Below, one piece after another: positions 17,210 through 26,235 of a DNA stretch of 64,000 bases (position 1 is the first letter of the stretch; each line of letters starts with the position of its first letter). The DNA comes from JAHJQZ01 sp963676075 (lineage in GTDB: Bacteria; Pseudomonadota; Alphaproteobacteria; Rhizobiales; Devosiaceae). The notes beneath the pieces were generated by a model that saw only the letters and a program-made list of their open reading frames with translations, was not told where the DNA came from and did not search any database. Location of the stretch: contig CAXXNZ010000027.1 in the NCBI GenBank assembly GCA_963676075.2, positions 1 to 64,000 on the forward strand. The letters run 5' to 3'. The translations under genes and the position numbers were made by a program.

Positions 17210-18283
17210 TCAGTTGTCATTTTTGCTGAAAATCTCGGCCAGGCGGCTGGTGTCGATGGCTCGGCAGACTTGGCCCGGGGGATTCACGGTTGGAACAGGC
17301 TCGCCGGCGACGAGCGCATTGATCACGGCCTCCTCGACGGTTTCGACGGCAGCCTGGTAGAGCGGATTCACGTGCTCGCCGTTCAGCTCTTCGGCCATAT
17401 GCGTCCATTCCCTGCGCGCAGAGAGCGGTTGTGGGTTGGCCGTGGAAAAGGCAAGAAAGATGTCGCCCGAATTGTGTCCGCCAATGGTTCCCGTGCGCCC
17501 GATTCCGAGAGCGGCGCGACGGGCGATCGCGCGCAGTGACAAGCTCGATACCGGTGCATCGGTAGCGATGATGGCAATGATTGAACCCGTTTCCTGTTCG
17601 AGCAACCGATCGTCGGGCATCAGCTGACCGATCGGCTTGCCGAGGATGGTCAACCAGGGGCGTATGCCGAAGTTTGCCTGCACCAGAGCGGCCAGCGTGT
17701 AGGTCCGATCGAGTTCGACAAGCCGCGAGGCTGTTCCGGTTCCCGCCTTGAAATCATAGGCGATCATGCCGTTGCCACCACCACTTGAACCTTCCTCGAC
17801 CAGACCGGAGACTGCGGCATCGAGCGCGATGCGGCCGTGTGCCGGCGTGACGGCGAGCCGCAGGATGTCATTGAGCATGCCGTCGTAGGTTTCGGCGACC
17901 ACGGGCATGGCCCAAGCCGATTGCTTGAAATACTCCTTGTACGTGTCGATCATCCACTGCACGGCCGCCGTGTGGCAGGCGCCGACCGCATGTGTATTGG
18001 AGATCATGACCGGTCCCAGAAAATAGCCGGCATGGTCGATCCAGTGCGTGCCGGTCATTTCCCCGCAGCCATTGAGGGCGTAGTGGCCCGCCCAGACCGG
18101 AACGGCGTCTTCCCGCCGGCCGCGCGGAAGAATTGCTGTGACACCCGTGCGCAGTTTTGCCGCCGGGTCGGTCAGCGTGCAAAAGCCGACCTCGACACCG
18201 GGTACATCGGTAATGGCATTGTAAGGACCAGGTTTCCCCGGAAAAGGCAGGCCAAGATCGCGGGCGCGTGGTTTGTTGGACAT
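17210..18283 (-). CDS. P1-family aminopeptidase (DmpA/BapA-like)
   Basis: 357-residue member of the self-processing DmpA/BapA family (Ntn-like fold), which releases N-terminal L-, D- or beta-amino acids from peptides and amides. The N-terminus NAITDVPGVEVGF is typical. The expected self-cleavage and nucleophile site is Asn271-Ser272 in GTIGGHNSGDIFLAF; beta-aminopeptidases of the BapA group also split before a serine in an NSGD context. No signal peptide, so cytoplasmic. Last gene of the Opp-type operon, 61 bases after the second permease; it probably cleaves what that transporter imports. Confidence 0.92.
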   Translation of the reverse strand: MSNKPRARDLGLPFPGKPGPYNAITDVPGVEVGFCTLTDPAAKLRTGVTAILPRGRREDAVPVWAGHYALNGCGEMTGTHWIDHAGYFLGPVMISNTHAVGACHTAAVQWMIDTYKEYFKQSAWAMPVVAETYDGMLNDILRLAVTPAHGRIALDAAVSGLVEEGSSGGGNGMIAYDFKAGTGTASRLVELDRTYTLAALVQANFGIRPWLTILGKPIGQLMPDDRLLEQETGSIIAIIATDAPVSSLSLRAIARRAALGIGRTGTIGGHNSGDIFLAFSTANPQPLSARREWTHMAEELNGEHVNPLYQAAVETVEEAVINALVAGEPVPTVNPPGQVCRAIDTSRLAEIFSKNDN

Positions 18284-18344
18284 GGCGGCATGTTCTCGTT
18301 GTTCGGGCTGGCTCCTCTGGAGCCTTACGAGCGTGGTGGGGAAA

Positions 18345-19184
18345 TCAGTTCAGCGTTGGATCGAGCGTGTCACGCAACCAGTCGCCGGCCAGCGAAATGG
18401 CGAGCGTGGTCAGCATGATGATGACGGCCGGGCTCAGAACGATCCATGGCGCCGTGGTGAGGTAGTCGCGACCGAATCCGACCATGTTTCCAAGGCTCGT
18501 TTCGGGCAATTGAACACCGAGCCCGAGAAACGAAAGCCCCGATTCCATCAACACGATGTCCGGAAAGCTCAGCGTCATCGAAACGATCAGAGTGGAGGCC
18601 ACGTTGGGAAGGATATGCCGCAAGTAGACGCGGCTCGGCGTGGCACCCAGTTGCACCGTTGCCGCCGCATAGCCTTGCGCATTCGCGGACAGGGCGAGCC
18701 CGCGCGCGATGCGCGCGTAGCGCTCCCAACCATAAAATCCCATCAGCACAACCAGCAGCCACATCGAGGTTCCGAAGAAAGCCAACACGGCAAGTGACAT
18801 TATGAGAAACGGCAGGGCTGCCTGGAAGTCCGCCATCAGCACCACCAGTTGTTCCACCCATCCGCCAAAGCGTGCGGCAAGAAAACCGACCGTTGTGCCA
18901 AACGCCGCCGAGATCAGCGTTGCGCCAAAAGCAATGAAAAGCGAGACACGGATCGACTGAAGCAGTCGCGAAAGGACGTCGCGCCCCAGCTCGTCGGTGC
19001 CAAGCCAGTGTCCAGAGCTCAAGGGAGGCGCCAGCCGGGACGCAAGGTCCATGGTGGTGATGTCATATGGTTTCAGCAGATCGGCGAAGAATGCCAGAAA
19101 CAGCATCAGAGCCAGCCAGACCAGACTGAGACCGACGGACAGGGGCAAGACGTTTTTTCGTTTGCCGGGCGAGACGATGCTCAT
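18345..19184 (-). CDS. Oligopeptide-type ABC transporter permease (DppC/OppC family)
   Basis: 279-residue inner-membrane permease. It has an N-terminal helix (VGLSLVWLALMLFLAFFADLL), then the OppC family motif HWLGTDELGRDVLSRLL, and an EAA loop ending LPNVASTLIVSMTLSFPDIVLMESGLSFLGLG. ATG at 19184 has AGGAAAA upstream and follows the first permease stop by 11 bases. The frame is open much further upstream, but that is a shadow of the preceding permease. Confidence 0.94.
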   Translation of the reverse strand: MSIVSPGKRKNVLPLSVGLSLVWLALMLFLAFFADLLKPYDITTMDLASRLAPPLSSGHWLGTDELGRDVLSRLLQSIRVSLFIAFGATLISAAFGTTVGFLAARFGGWVEQLVVLMADFQAALPFLIMSLAVLAFFGTSMWLLVVLMGFYGWERYARIARGLALSANAQGYAAATVQLGATPSRVYLRHILPNVASTLIVSMTLSFPDIVLMESGLSFLGLGVQLPETSLGNMVGFGRDYLTTAPWIVLSPAVIIMLTTLAISLAGDWLRDTLDPTLN

Positions 19185-19195
19185 GTCGGGTTTTC

Positions 19196-20122
19196 CTAGT
19201 TTTCGTGTCTGGCATTCAGGCGGGGGTCGAGCCAACCGTAGAGAAGATCCACAATCAGGTTGGTGCACACCATCATTGCCGCGACCAGCAGCATGATGCA
19301 CTGCACAACGGCCAGGTCGCGATTGGCGACAGATGAGATCAGCAGACGCCCCATACCGGGCCAGCTGAAGATCGTTTCCGTAACCACCGCGCCGGCAACC
19401 AACGAGCCGACCATGAATCCCACCAGAGTGACGATAGGCGTAGCCGCATTGGGCAAGGCGTGGCGCCAGACGACGTCCGACCAATGCACACCCTTGGCCA
19501 TGGCGGTGCGGATATAGGGTTGTCCCATGACCTCGATCGTCGCCGACCGGGAAAAGCGCGCCAGGGACCCGATCCAGCCGACGGAAATCGTGATGACCGG
19601 CAGGATGGCGTGCGCCCATGTTCCAGATCCCCCGGAAGGAAGCCAATGGAGCGTGACCGCAAAGACCAGCACCAGCAAAAGCCCCATCACGAATGACGGG
19701 ATGGTGAAACCAAGAATGGACAGCACAATGACGCCGCGATCGACGATGCTGCCGCGGTGCAGCGCCGCGAACACGCCGGCCGAGACACCGATTGTGACCT
19801 GCAGAATCAGCGCCGGCACTGTCACTATCAATGTCGCCGGCAAACGCTCGAGCACGAGCTGGAGCGCAGGAGACTTGTCGCGCATCGACATGCCGAAATC
19901 GCCGGAGAAAATGGCGCCGAGATAGTGGAAGTACTGCGCCCAGATCGGCTGGCCCAGTCCCCATTGTTGCCGGAAGGCGTCGACGGCTTCGCGCGGTGTG
20001 TCGGGACCGAGCATGACCTTAGCCGGATCGCCGGACAGGCGCAGGACCACAAATGCGAAAGTCATCACGGCGAGAATGGTCATCAGCGAACGCGCGAGAC
20101 GGGTCGCTACAAAACGTATCAT
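19196..20122 (-). CDS. Oligopeptide-type ABC transporter permease (DppB/OppB family)
   Basis: 308-residue inner-membrane permease starting IRFVATRLARSLMTILAVMTFAFVVLRLSGDP, the standard OppB N-terminus. It has a large periplasmic segment, six predicted helices and an EAA loop around AMAKGVHWSDVVWRHALPNA. It lies 10 bases after the OppF-type ATPase gene in the operon binding protein-ATPase-ATPase-permease-permease-aminopeptidase. Confidence 0.94.
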   Translation of the reverse strand: MIRFVATRLARSLMTILAVMTFAFVVLRLSGDPAKVMLGPDTPREAVDAFRQQWGLGQPIWAQYFHYLGAIFSGDFGMSMRDKSPALQLVLERLPATLIVTVPALILQVTIGVSAGVFAALHRGSIVDRGVIVLSILGFTIPSFVMGLLLVLVFAVTLHWLPSGGSGTWAHAILPVITISVGWIGSLARFSRSATIEVMGQPYIRTAMAKGVHWSDVVWRHALPNAATPIVTLVGFMVGSLVAGAVVTETIFSWPGMGRLLISSVANRDLAVVQCIMLLVAAMMVCTNLIVDLLYGWLDPRLNARHEN

Positions 20123-20132
20123 GATGGTCCTT

Positions 20133-21116
20133 TCAGGTGGTTGCCGACTGCGTCGAGGTGCCGACCAGATGGCAGGCCGCCGTGCGCTTCTGCGCCGTTG
20201 GCCTGAGCTGCGGCGCGTCGTGGCGGCATTGTTCGGTGGCGGCGCTGCACCGCGGGTGAAAGGCGCATCCCTTTGGCCTGTTCGCAGGATCCGGCGGGTC
20301 GCCGGTGATTATCAGATCTGGATCAAGGAGGCGGCCGGGCGCCGGAATCGAGGAGATGAGTGCCTTCGTGTAGGGGTGCTCAGGCTCAAAGAACACGGCC
20401 TCGGTCGGCCCTTCCTCGACGATGCGCCCCATGTACATGACGGCCACCCTGTCGACGAGATTGCGCACGACGTTGAGGTCGTGGCTGATGAACACCATGC
20501 CAAGTCCCATTCCCAGCTGCAGGTCGCGCAACAGATTGATGATCTGCGCCTGGATCGACACGTCGAGTGCTGAGACCGGTTCGTCGCAGATCAGCAGTTT
20601 GGGCGCCGTCGCCAAGGCTCTGGCGATCACCACGCGTTGACGCTGGCCGCCGGACAACTCGTGCGGAAAGGCACTTGCCTGGTCCTTGCGGAGGCCGACC
20701 GCGCCCATCAACTCCTCGATCCGGTCCTGCCGCTCACGCGCGGTGCCGATGACATGGATGTCGAGCGGCTCGCGGATCTGCTCGGCAACGCAAAGCCGCC
20801 GATCCATCGCTGCCAGCGGATCCTGCCAAACCATCTGTATTTCTGCCCGCGAGCGGCGCCACGCCGCCGTTCCGAGGGGCGGCAATGGAGTTCCGTCGAA
20901 AAGGACACGTCCTTCGTGGGCCGGGTCGAGTCCCAGCAACATGCGGCCCAGTGTTGACTTCCCGCATCCGGATTCACCGACAATGCCAAGTGTTTCGCCG
21001 GCGGCGACGTTGAGCGAGACCCCGTCGACGGCGCGGATCGGATGCACCTTGGCAAAAGGCCCGCGTCTGGCGCGATAAACGCGCACAAGGTTTTCCGCGT
21101 TGAGTATCGCGTTCAT
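20133..21116 (-). CDS. Oligopeptide-type ABC transporter ATPase (OppF family)
   Basis: 327-residue ATPase. Walker A GESGCGKST, signature LSGGQRQR, Walker B LLICDEPVSALD, and the C-terminal oligopeptide/dipeptide domain ending in the cysteine-containing GCAFHPRCSAATEQCRHDAP, whose cysteines bind an iron-sulfur cluster in some homologues. Overlaps the OppD-type gene by four bases (ATGA). Forms the second half of the ATPase pair. Confidence 0.95.
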   Translation of the reverse strand: MNAILNAENLVRVYRARRGPFAKVHPIRAVDGVSLNVAAGETLGIVGESGCGKSTLGRMLLGLDPAHEGRVLFDGTPLPPLGTAAWRRSRAEIQMVWQDPLAAMDRRLCVAEQIREPLDIHVIGTARERQDRIEELMGAVGLRKDQASAFPHELSGGQRQRVVIARALATAPKLLICDEPVSALDVSIQAQIINLLRDLQLGMGLGMVFISHDLNVVRNLVDRVAVMYMGRIVEEGPTEAVFFEPEHPYTKALISSIPAPGRLLDPDLIITGDPPDPANRPKGCAFHPRCSAATEQCRHDAPQLRPTAQKRTAACHLVGTSTQSATT

Positions 21117-22099
21117 GCCGGATTCCCTTCCACCTGGTTGTCCTCAATGCTCTCATGCAGGGGGAAGGCGCATGCCACGCTGCCGCCGAGGCGTTCGGTC
21201 AGTCGTGGTCGTGTGTGGGTACACTGAGGCTGGGCGTAGGCGCAGCGCGGCGAGAAACTGCACCCCTTCGGCAGATTGCCCGGCTCCGGAACGGTGCCGG
21301 GGATTGGGACCAATCGTCCGGGAGGGCAATCCAGCCGGGGAATCGCATCGAGCAACCCTTTTGTGTAGGGGTGTTGGGGGCGTTCAAAGACCTGTGACAC
21401 GCTTCCGGTTTCGATAATTCGTCCGGCATACATGACGCAGATTCGATCGCACACTTGCGCCACCGCGCCGAGGTCGTGGCTGATGAACACAATTGCCATG
21501 CCGGTTTCACGCCTCAAACGCGTCAACAGCGTAAGAATCTGGGCCTGGATCGTGGCATCGAGCGCGGTTGTCGGTTCGTCAGCGATGAGCAGATCCGGAT
21601 TTCCTGCGAGCGCCATGGCGATCATCAGGCGTTGGCACTGGCCGCCGGAAAACTCGTGTGGATAGTGGCGAATGCGGCGCGCTGCGTCCGGGATGCCGAC
21701 CAACTCCATCAGGCGAACTGTTTCCTGGCGCGCCGCCTCGCCAGCCAAACCGCGATGGAGCCATAGTGCTTCGGCAATCTGGCGTCCGACCCGGATCACT
21801 GGGTTGAGCGCGCTGGACGGGTCCTGGAAGATCATGGCGACACGTCCGCCCCGGATCTTTTCGATAACCGTCCGAGATGCGTTGCGAAGCTCCAGTTTAT
21901 CCAGTTGCACCGACCCTCCGATCACCGCAGTCCGAGGCAAAAGGCCCAGTGCCGCCAGCCAGGTGATCGATTTTCCGCAACCACTCTCCCCAACCAGACC
22001 GAGAGCCTCTCCGGGGGCGATATCCAGATCAACGCCATGGAGCGCCGGCACGCCGTCGAAGTCGACACGCAGATCGCGAATTCTCACCAGTTGGGTCAT
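21113..22099 (-). CDS. Oligopeptide-type ABC transporter ATPase (OppD family)
   Basis: 328-residue ATPase. Walker A GESGCGKS, signature FSGGQCQRLMIA, where the fourth residue before the Arg is Cys instead of the usual Gln/Met-rich sequence, Walker B LLIADEPTTALD, and a C-terminal cysteine motif (GCSFSPRCAYAQPQC). Start at ATG 22099; the longer open frame upstream is a shadow of the binding-protein gene. It follows the binding protein by 73 bases. Confidence 0.95.
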   Translation of the reverse strand: MTQLVRIRDLRVDFDGVPALHGVDLDIAPGEALGLVGESGCGKSITWLAALGLLPRTAVIGGSVQLDKLELRNASRTVIEKIRGGRVAMIFQDPSSALNPVIRVGRQIAEALWLHRGLAGEAARQETVRLMELVGIPDAARRIRHYPHEFSGGQCQRLMIAMALAGNPDLLIADEPTTALDATIQAQILTLLTRLRRETGMAIVFISHDLGAVAQVCDRICVMYAGRIIETGSVSQVFERPQHPYTKGLLDAIPRLDCPPGRLVPIPGTVPEPGNLPKGCSFSPRCAYAQPQCTHTRPRLTERLGGSVACAFPLHESIEDNQVEGNPA

Positions 22100-22172
22100 A
22101 TCATCCTGTTGAAAGAGGTCTCGAGTATCCCCGGCACGAGGTCGTGCCGGGGCGTGCCCGGTTGGGATCAGG

Positions 22173-23810
22173 TCAGCTTGCGAACCAGTTCGAGGCCCGG
22201 AAATCCATCGCGAAGGCCGGAGCGGACTTCCAGTGAAGGTCAGCGCGCATGCCCGTGAAAACAGCATTCTGGTGAAGCACCTGGTAAGCCGGATCCTCGC
22301 GTTCACAGATTTCGAGAATCCGGGCGAACGCCAGTTTGCGCTGGGCGCGATCCGGCGAGGTTTCGAGCACAACCGTCAGTTCGTTCATCTCGGCGTTGGT
22401 CCAATCGCCCTCGACCTGAGGATCACTGTTGGGGCCGAACTGCGTGACAAAGGGCGTGATCGGATCGTTGATCGTGTTCGAGGCCGACCAGTCCCAGATG
22501 CCCCGGGTCGTGCTCGGATCGCTGACTTGTCCCCAGTTCTCCTTCATTTCGATTTCGATGTTGAGGCCGACCTGCCGCCACATCTCCACCATGACCTGCG
22601 CGGTCGAGACCTGGTTGATGTAGTAGTTGTTCAGCAGGCGATAGGGGATGGCATCTCCTTTGTAGTTGGCCTTTTTGAGCAGATCCCGCGCCAGTTCGGG
22701 ATTGAACTCCGGGGCAGCCCAGCCTTCGATGAACATGTTGTTGGCGCGGTAGCTGTCGAACTGCATGCCCGACGGCACCACCGTTTTTCCGCTCCACAGC
22801 GCATCAACGATTGTCTGGCGATCGATGGAATGGGTCATGGCACGGCGGATCAGCGGGTCGGCGAGATAGGGATTGCCTGTGCTGAACACCGAAATGCGAT
22901 GGTTCCAGATCGTGGACGACTGGACTTCCAGTCCGGGCGTGTTGACGACGGTGTCGATCTGATCGGGGGGCAGGTCACAGGCGAAATCGTACTCGCCGGA
23001 CAACAGGCCGTTGACGCGGCTGGCGACCTCGGGAACCTCGACGAACGTGATGCTGGCCAGCGGCGGCCTGCCACCCCAATACTCGTCGAAAGCGACAAGT
23101 GTCAGCGAAATATCGGGGCGAAAATCATCGACCATATAGGGGCCAGTCGTCGCAGGCTTGGCCGCCCAGTCCGTGTAGCTGGCCGCCTCATCCCAGGAGC
23201 GCCGGCTGGCAATGTCGCTGTTGCCCGAGCACAAGCGGTTCTCCAGCGTCACGTCGGGTGTCGCGTTGTGAAAGCGAACCGTATACCTATCGACGATCTC
23301 CACGCCTTCAAGGCCGGGCAGGACACGGCGTCCAACGCCGGGGAGAGTTGCGGGAATGTCCTTGCGCGAAATGCCGCGATTGGCTTCCGGATAAATCGTT
23401 TTGCCGCTTATCGGCTGGGAATCGCCGAACAGGCGCTCGGCGGAGTAGGAAAAGGCCACGTCCTCGGACGTCATCTCGTCGCCATTGTGAAATTTGACGC
23501 CCTCGCGCAGCTTGAATTCGAGGGTCTTTTCATCCAATCGCCGCCATGCCGTTGCCAGACCCGGCAACATGCCCTGATCGCCCATCCAGTTTCGTTGAAT
23601 GAGGCCTTCCCAGAAATTCGGATAAAACACGCGTTCGCCGACATTGGATTGTTCGCGCCAGGGATCGAGCGAGTTGTTGTTCGTGATCTTCTGAACGGCA
23701 ATTGTGATCGAGGGACGCGCAGACTGCGCGTGCACGAAGCCGGGCATAGCAAGTGTGCCAAACCCGGCCCCCATGAGGCCAAGGGTCTGACGGCGATTCA
23801 AGCGGATCAT
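22173..23810 (-). CDS. Oligopeptide-type ABC transporter substrate-binding protein
   Basis: 545-residue SBP_bac_5 family periplasmic protein. The N-terminus LNRRQTLGLMGAGFGTLAMPGFVHA has a twin-arginine-like signal, suggesting Tat export of the folded protein. Family blocks include FKLREGVKFHNGDEMTSEDVAFSY and the C-terminal HQNAVFTGMRADL. ATG at 23810 has CAGGAG seven bases upstream. First gene of the operon that ends in the DmpA/BapA-like aminopeptidase; the ligand is probably a peptide or amide. Confidence 0.94.
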   Translation of the reverse strand: MIRLNRRQTLGLMGAGFGTLAMPGFVHAQSARPSITIAVQKITNNNSLDPWREQSNVGERVFYPNFWEGLIQRNWMGDQGMLPGLATAWRRLDEKTLEFKLREGVKFHNGDEMTSEDVAFSYSAERLFGDSQPISGKTIYPEANRGISRKDIPATLPGVGRRVLPGLEGVEIVDRYTVRFHNATPDVTLENRLCSGNSDIASRRSWDEAASYTDWAAKPATTGPYMVDDFRPDISLTLVAFDEYWGGRPPLASITFVEVPEVASRVNGLLSGEYDFACDLPPDQIDTVVNTPGLEVQSSTIWNHRISVFSTGNPYLADPLIRRAMTHSIDRQTIVDALWSGKTVVPSGMQFDSYRANNMFIEGWAAPEFNPELARDLLKKANYKGDAIPYRLLNNYYINQVSTAQVMVEMWRQVGLNIEIEMKENWGQVSDPSTTRGIWDWSASNTINDPITPFVTQFGPNSDPQVEGDWTNAEMNELTVVLETSPDRAQRKLAFARILEICEREDPAYQVLHQNAVFTGMRADLHWKSAPAFAMDFRASNWFAS

Positions 23811-24043
23811 GAATAACTCCTGTCGGAGACAGCAACGCTGTCGCGGTGTCGATGAGCAGCCTTCGATCCAGGAAATTCCACCGAACCGGCTCCGTTCGGA
23901 TTTGCCGGTGGGGGGGATCGAAGGTCGGTTGGCGGGGTGAAGCGACGCGCTAAGCCGATTTTCCGGCAGCGCGAAGCCGGGGGCATGGATCGTCATTCCT
24001 TTCGCGGTTATCGTTTTCGACGTGAGATGTGACATGCTTTCTT

Positions 24044-24085
24044 TTCGGAAATATGACAGTTTGCTACCATTCGGAATTAATGACA
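24044..24085 (+). promoter_or_regulatory. Direct repeat, candidate RpiR-family operator
   Basis: TTCGGAAATATGACA (24044-24058) and TTCGGAATTAATGACA (24070-24085) form a near-identical direct repeat with a 26-base period. They lie between the divergent binding-protein operon and the RpiR gene, just before the preferred RpiR start. Their position suggests autoregulation and control of the transporter. Confidence 0.5.
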
Positions 24086-24090
24086 TACGG

Positions 24091-24954
24091 ATGCCACTAA
24101 TGACCCGCGATGCTCTCCCGTCCTCCCCTTTGGTGCGTCGGCTCGACGCGTTGAAAACAGAAAATCTGACCCGGGCTGAAGAACGTCTGGCGCAATGGAT
24201 GCGGCTGAACGAAGCGAGCCTGGCATTGGAGACCGGCGCAACCATCGCCAGCAGGACGGGGCTGAGCGAGATCACGGTCAGCCGGTTTCTCAGGCGCCTC
24301 GGGTACAGGGGAATCGCCGGACTGAAAGAGGATCTGCAGACTCATGGCGCCGCTCACCTTGGAGCAAGCGATCTTCACTTGCGCTTGCTGGACAGCGAAC
24401 TCGGCACCCTGTTACGCCGCGACGCCGAGGCCGTGCTGGCGATCAGCATGCAGGTCGAACGGCCCGAATGGCAAAAGGCGATCGACGCTATCGCCATGGC
24501 CGACGATGTTTTCGTGACCGGTTTTCAGACCGTGAAGGGAGCAGCCGAGGATTTCTCCCGACGTCTGTCGATCATTCGTCCCGGAGTTCATGCGGTTGCC
24601 CCTCACGAGACCGGTCTTGCCGAATGGATAGATCTTGGCGAAAAGGGCCGGCGCTGCTTTATCCTGGTGGATACGGTGCCTTATGCGCGCGAAGCCGAAG
24701 CCGTAACCCGGTTGGCCGTTCAGTCAGGCATGGACGTGGTCGTCGTCACAGAGGAATCGAATACCTGGGCGGCGCGCCATACGCCGCTCGTGTTGTTCGT
24801 GGTGAACAAGGTCCGCGCCTATGTGGAAAGCTCGGGTCCGCTGGTCTCGCTGCTCGGCCTCATGACGCACGCGGTTGCCGCAAAGAATCCTGACCGTGCC
24901 AAGGCGAGGCTGGCCGCTTGGCCGAGCCTTCTGCGCGATTTGCGGCTGTTTTGA
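24091..24954 (+). CDS. MurR/RpiR-family transcriptional regulator
   Basis: About 287 residues. An N-terminal HTH_6 domain (EERLAQWM, TGLSEITVSRFLRRLGYRGIAGLKEDLQ) is followed by a C-terminal SIS sugar-isomerase-like sensor domain (ADDVFVTGFQTVKGAAEDFSRRL through VVVVTEESNTWAARHTPLVLFV). Divergent from the Opp/aminopeptidase operon, which it probably controls. The frame is open from a GTG at 24022, but that would place the direct repeat inside the gene; ATG 24091 or 24100 is preferred. An RpiR protein next to a peptide-type transporter is less usual than next to sugar genes. Confidence 0.88.
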   Translation: MPLMTRDALPSSPLVRRLDALKTENLTRAEERLAQWMRLNEASLALETGATIASRTGLSEITVSRFLRRLGYRGIAGLKEDLQTHGAAHLGASDLHLRLLDSELGTLLRRDAEAVLAISMQVERPEWQKAIDAIAMADDVFVTGFQTVKGAAEDFSRRLSIIRPGVHAVAPHETGLAEWIDLGEKGRRCFILVDTVPYAREAEAVTRLAVQSGMDVVVVTEESNTWAARHTPLVLFVVNKVRAYVESSGPLVSLLGLMTHAVAAKNPDRAKARLAAWPSLLRDLRLF

Positions 24955-25085
24955 AATAATGGGAACACGATCTCTGGCGAAAGATCAGGGTTCTGGGAGC
25001 AGCTACCCGGAGCGAAGCTGCTGCTACACATTAGGCTGGAGTCTGGCTTCATCGTTGCCGAAGAACTGAGACGAGACCCAAATCC

Positions 25086-25290
25086 TCAAGCATGGGAATG
25101 CGGCTGCAGGGGCAAGCGACGCCTGCAACCGTCTGGTCCAGATGCCGGATCCACGCGCCCGAACCCCAAATGCACCAGATCAAGCTCGTCGACTCGCGCG
25201 TCGAGCGCCCGGACCGGGCTGTCAGGCCCGACATAATCGTCCAGGTACGCTGGCAGAACACTCGCTTGATGACAGTACGCAACCCCATCG
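25086..25290 (-). pseudogene. Transposase N-terminal remnant (IS1182-like)
   Basis: One minus-strand frame reads YLDDYVGPDSPVRALDA, then VDELDLVHLGFGRVDPAS, matching the conserved N-terminus of IS1182/IS5-type transposases (DDYV..D.PVR.ID.FVD.LDL..LGF). It runs into a stop after about 55 codons; the catalytic domain and inverted repeats are missing. It sits in the 465-base gap between the RpiR gene and phnX, i.e. at the join between two operons. The rest of that gap holds nothing I recognise. Confidence 0.65.
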
Positions 25291-25421
25291 ATCCAGACCT
25301 TAGGCAGGCTTCGCGCTTGTCGTCAGGTGCCCCCGGGAAACGTCGGACAATCGCAGGTTCGGGGAACTCATCGGCATCAGGTCCCGATCTTTTGCTTCCT
25401 CGGCGCGACAGCGTCGCCGGC

Positions 25422-26210
25422 TCAGGTCATTTCGGCATCGAGTCGACTGAGGAGCGCCGGCAGGTCGGCGACGGTGTCGATCACGTGATCGGCCCCGGCT
25501 GCAACCAAGATTTGTGCAGCGGCTTCGCGGCGAGCGGCGCGCTCGGTTTCGGGCAAGGCGGCAACTTCATCGGGGCTCAATCCTACCGCATTGCCCGACA
25601 GCGCCACACCGACGGTCAGGCAGCCTGCCGCAACGCCCTCGGCGATGCCGGGAACGGTGTCGTCGACCTTGACGATCGCCGCCGGCGGATAGGCCACCAG
25701 ATCGATCATGCATTTGTACATGCCGAGCGGCCCCGGCCGCCCCTCGGGCAGGTCGTCGGCGCAAACGAGATTGTCCGGCACATAGCCCTGGGCCGCCGCG
25801 ACCGGCAGGACACGTTCCATGATCGACCGGGTGTAGCCGGTGGTCGAGCCGATCTTGAGCCCCATGGCGCGCAGTTCCTCGATCGCCTCGCGGGCACCGG
25901 GAACGAGAGTCGCGTAGTCGGCAGCGGCGGCTTCGGTCATCGGCACAAAGACCTCGTAGACGGCATCCACATCGGCGTCGTTGGGTGCGTGACCAAACTT
26001 TTCCTGCCATTGCGCGGCAATGCGCGGCGTCGCGAGCATGGCGTGCACGTGATCCCATTTCGGCTTGCCCATGGGGGCCCGTGCCTCGGCAATCGTCACG
26101 TCGATGCCGAACTCGGCAAAGGCGCGCTGGAAGGCGCCCATCGGTGCAAAAGAGCCGTAATCGACGGTGGTTCCGGCCCAGTCGAACACGGCGGCTTTGA
26201 AGAGTTTCAT
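25422..26210 (-). CDS. phnX: Phosphonoacetaldehyde hydrolase (phosphonatase)
   Basis: Splits the C-P bond of phosphonoacetaldehyde to acetaldehyde and phosphate. 262-residue HAD enzyme: nucleophile Asp10 in VFDWAGTTVDYG, and the Schiff-base lysine Lys51 in MGKPKWDH, which is diagnostic of PhnX. Later motifs GSTTGYTRSIM and VKVDDTVPGI complete the HAD core. ATG at 26210; frame extension upstream is noise. Last gene of the phosphonate operon, 25 bases after phnW; together they are the complete AEP phosphonatase route. Confidence 0.96.
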   Translation of the reverse strand: MKLFKAAVFDWAGTTVDYGSFAPMGAFQRAFAEFGIDVTIAEARAPMGKPKWDHVHAMLATPRIAAQWQEKFGHAPNDADVDAVYEVFVPMTEAAAADYATLVPGAREAIEELRAMGLKIGSTTGYTRSIMERVLPVAAAQGYVPDNLVCADDLPEGRPGPLGMYKCMIDLVAYPPAAIVKVDDTVPGIAEGVAAGCLTVGVALSGNAVGLSPDEVAALPETERAARREAAAQILVAAGADHVIDTVADLPALLSRLDAEMT

Positions 26211-26235
26211 CGGATTGTGTCCTTTCGGGCTTGTG

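Noticed and set aside
22173..24275. 700-codon version of the first oligopeptide-type binding protein
   Set aside because: The signal peptide and a good ribosome-binding site place the start at 23810; the extension would overlap the divergent RpiR gene.
24998..25022. Seven-base stem (AGCAGCT/AGCTGCT) after the RpiR gene as a terminator
   Set aside because: The loop is long and there is no T run; support is too weak to list.
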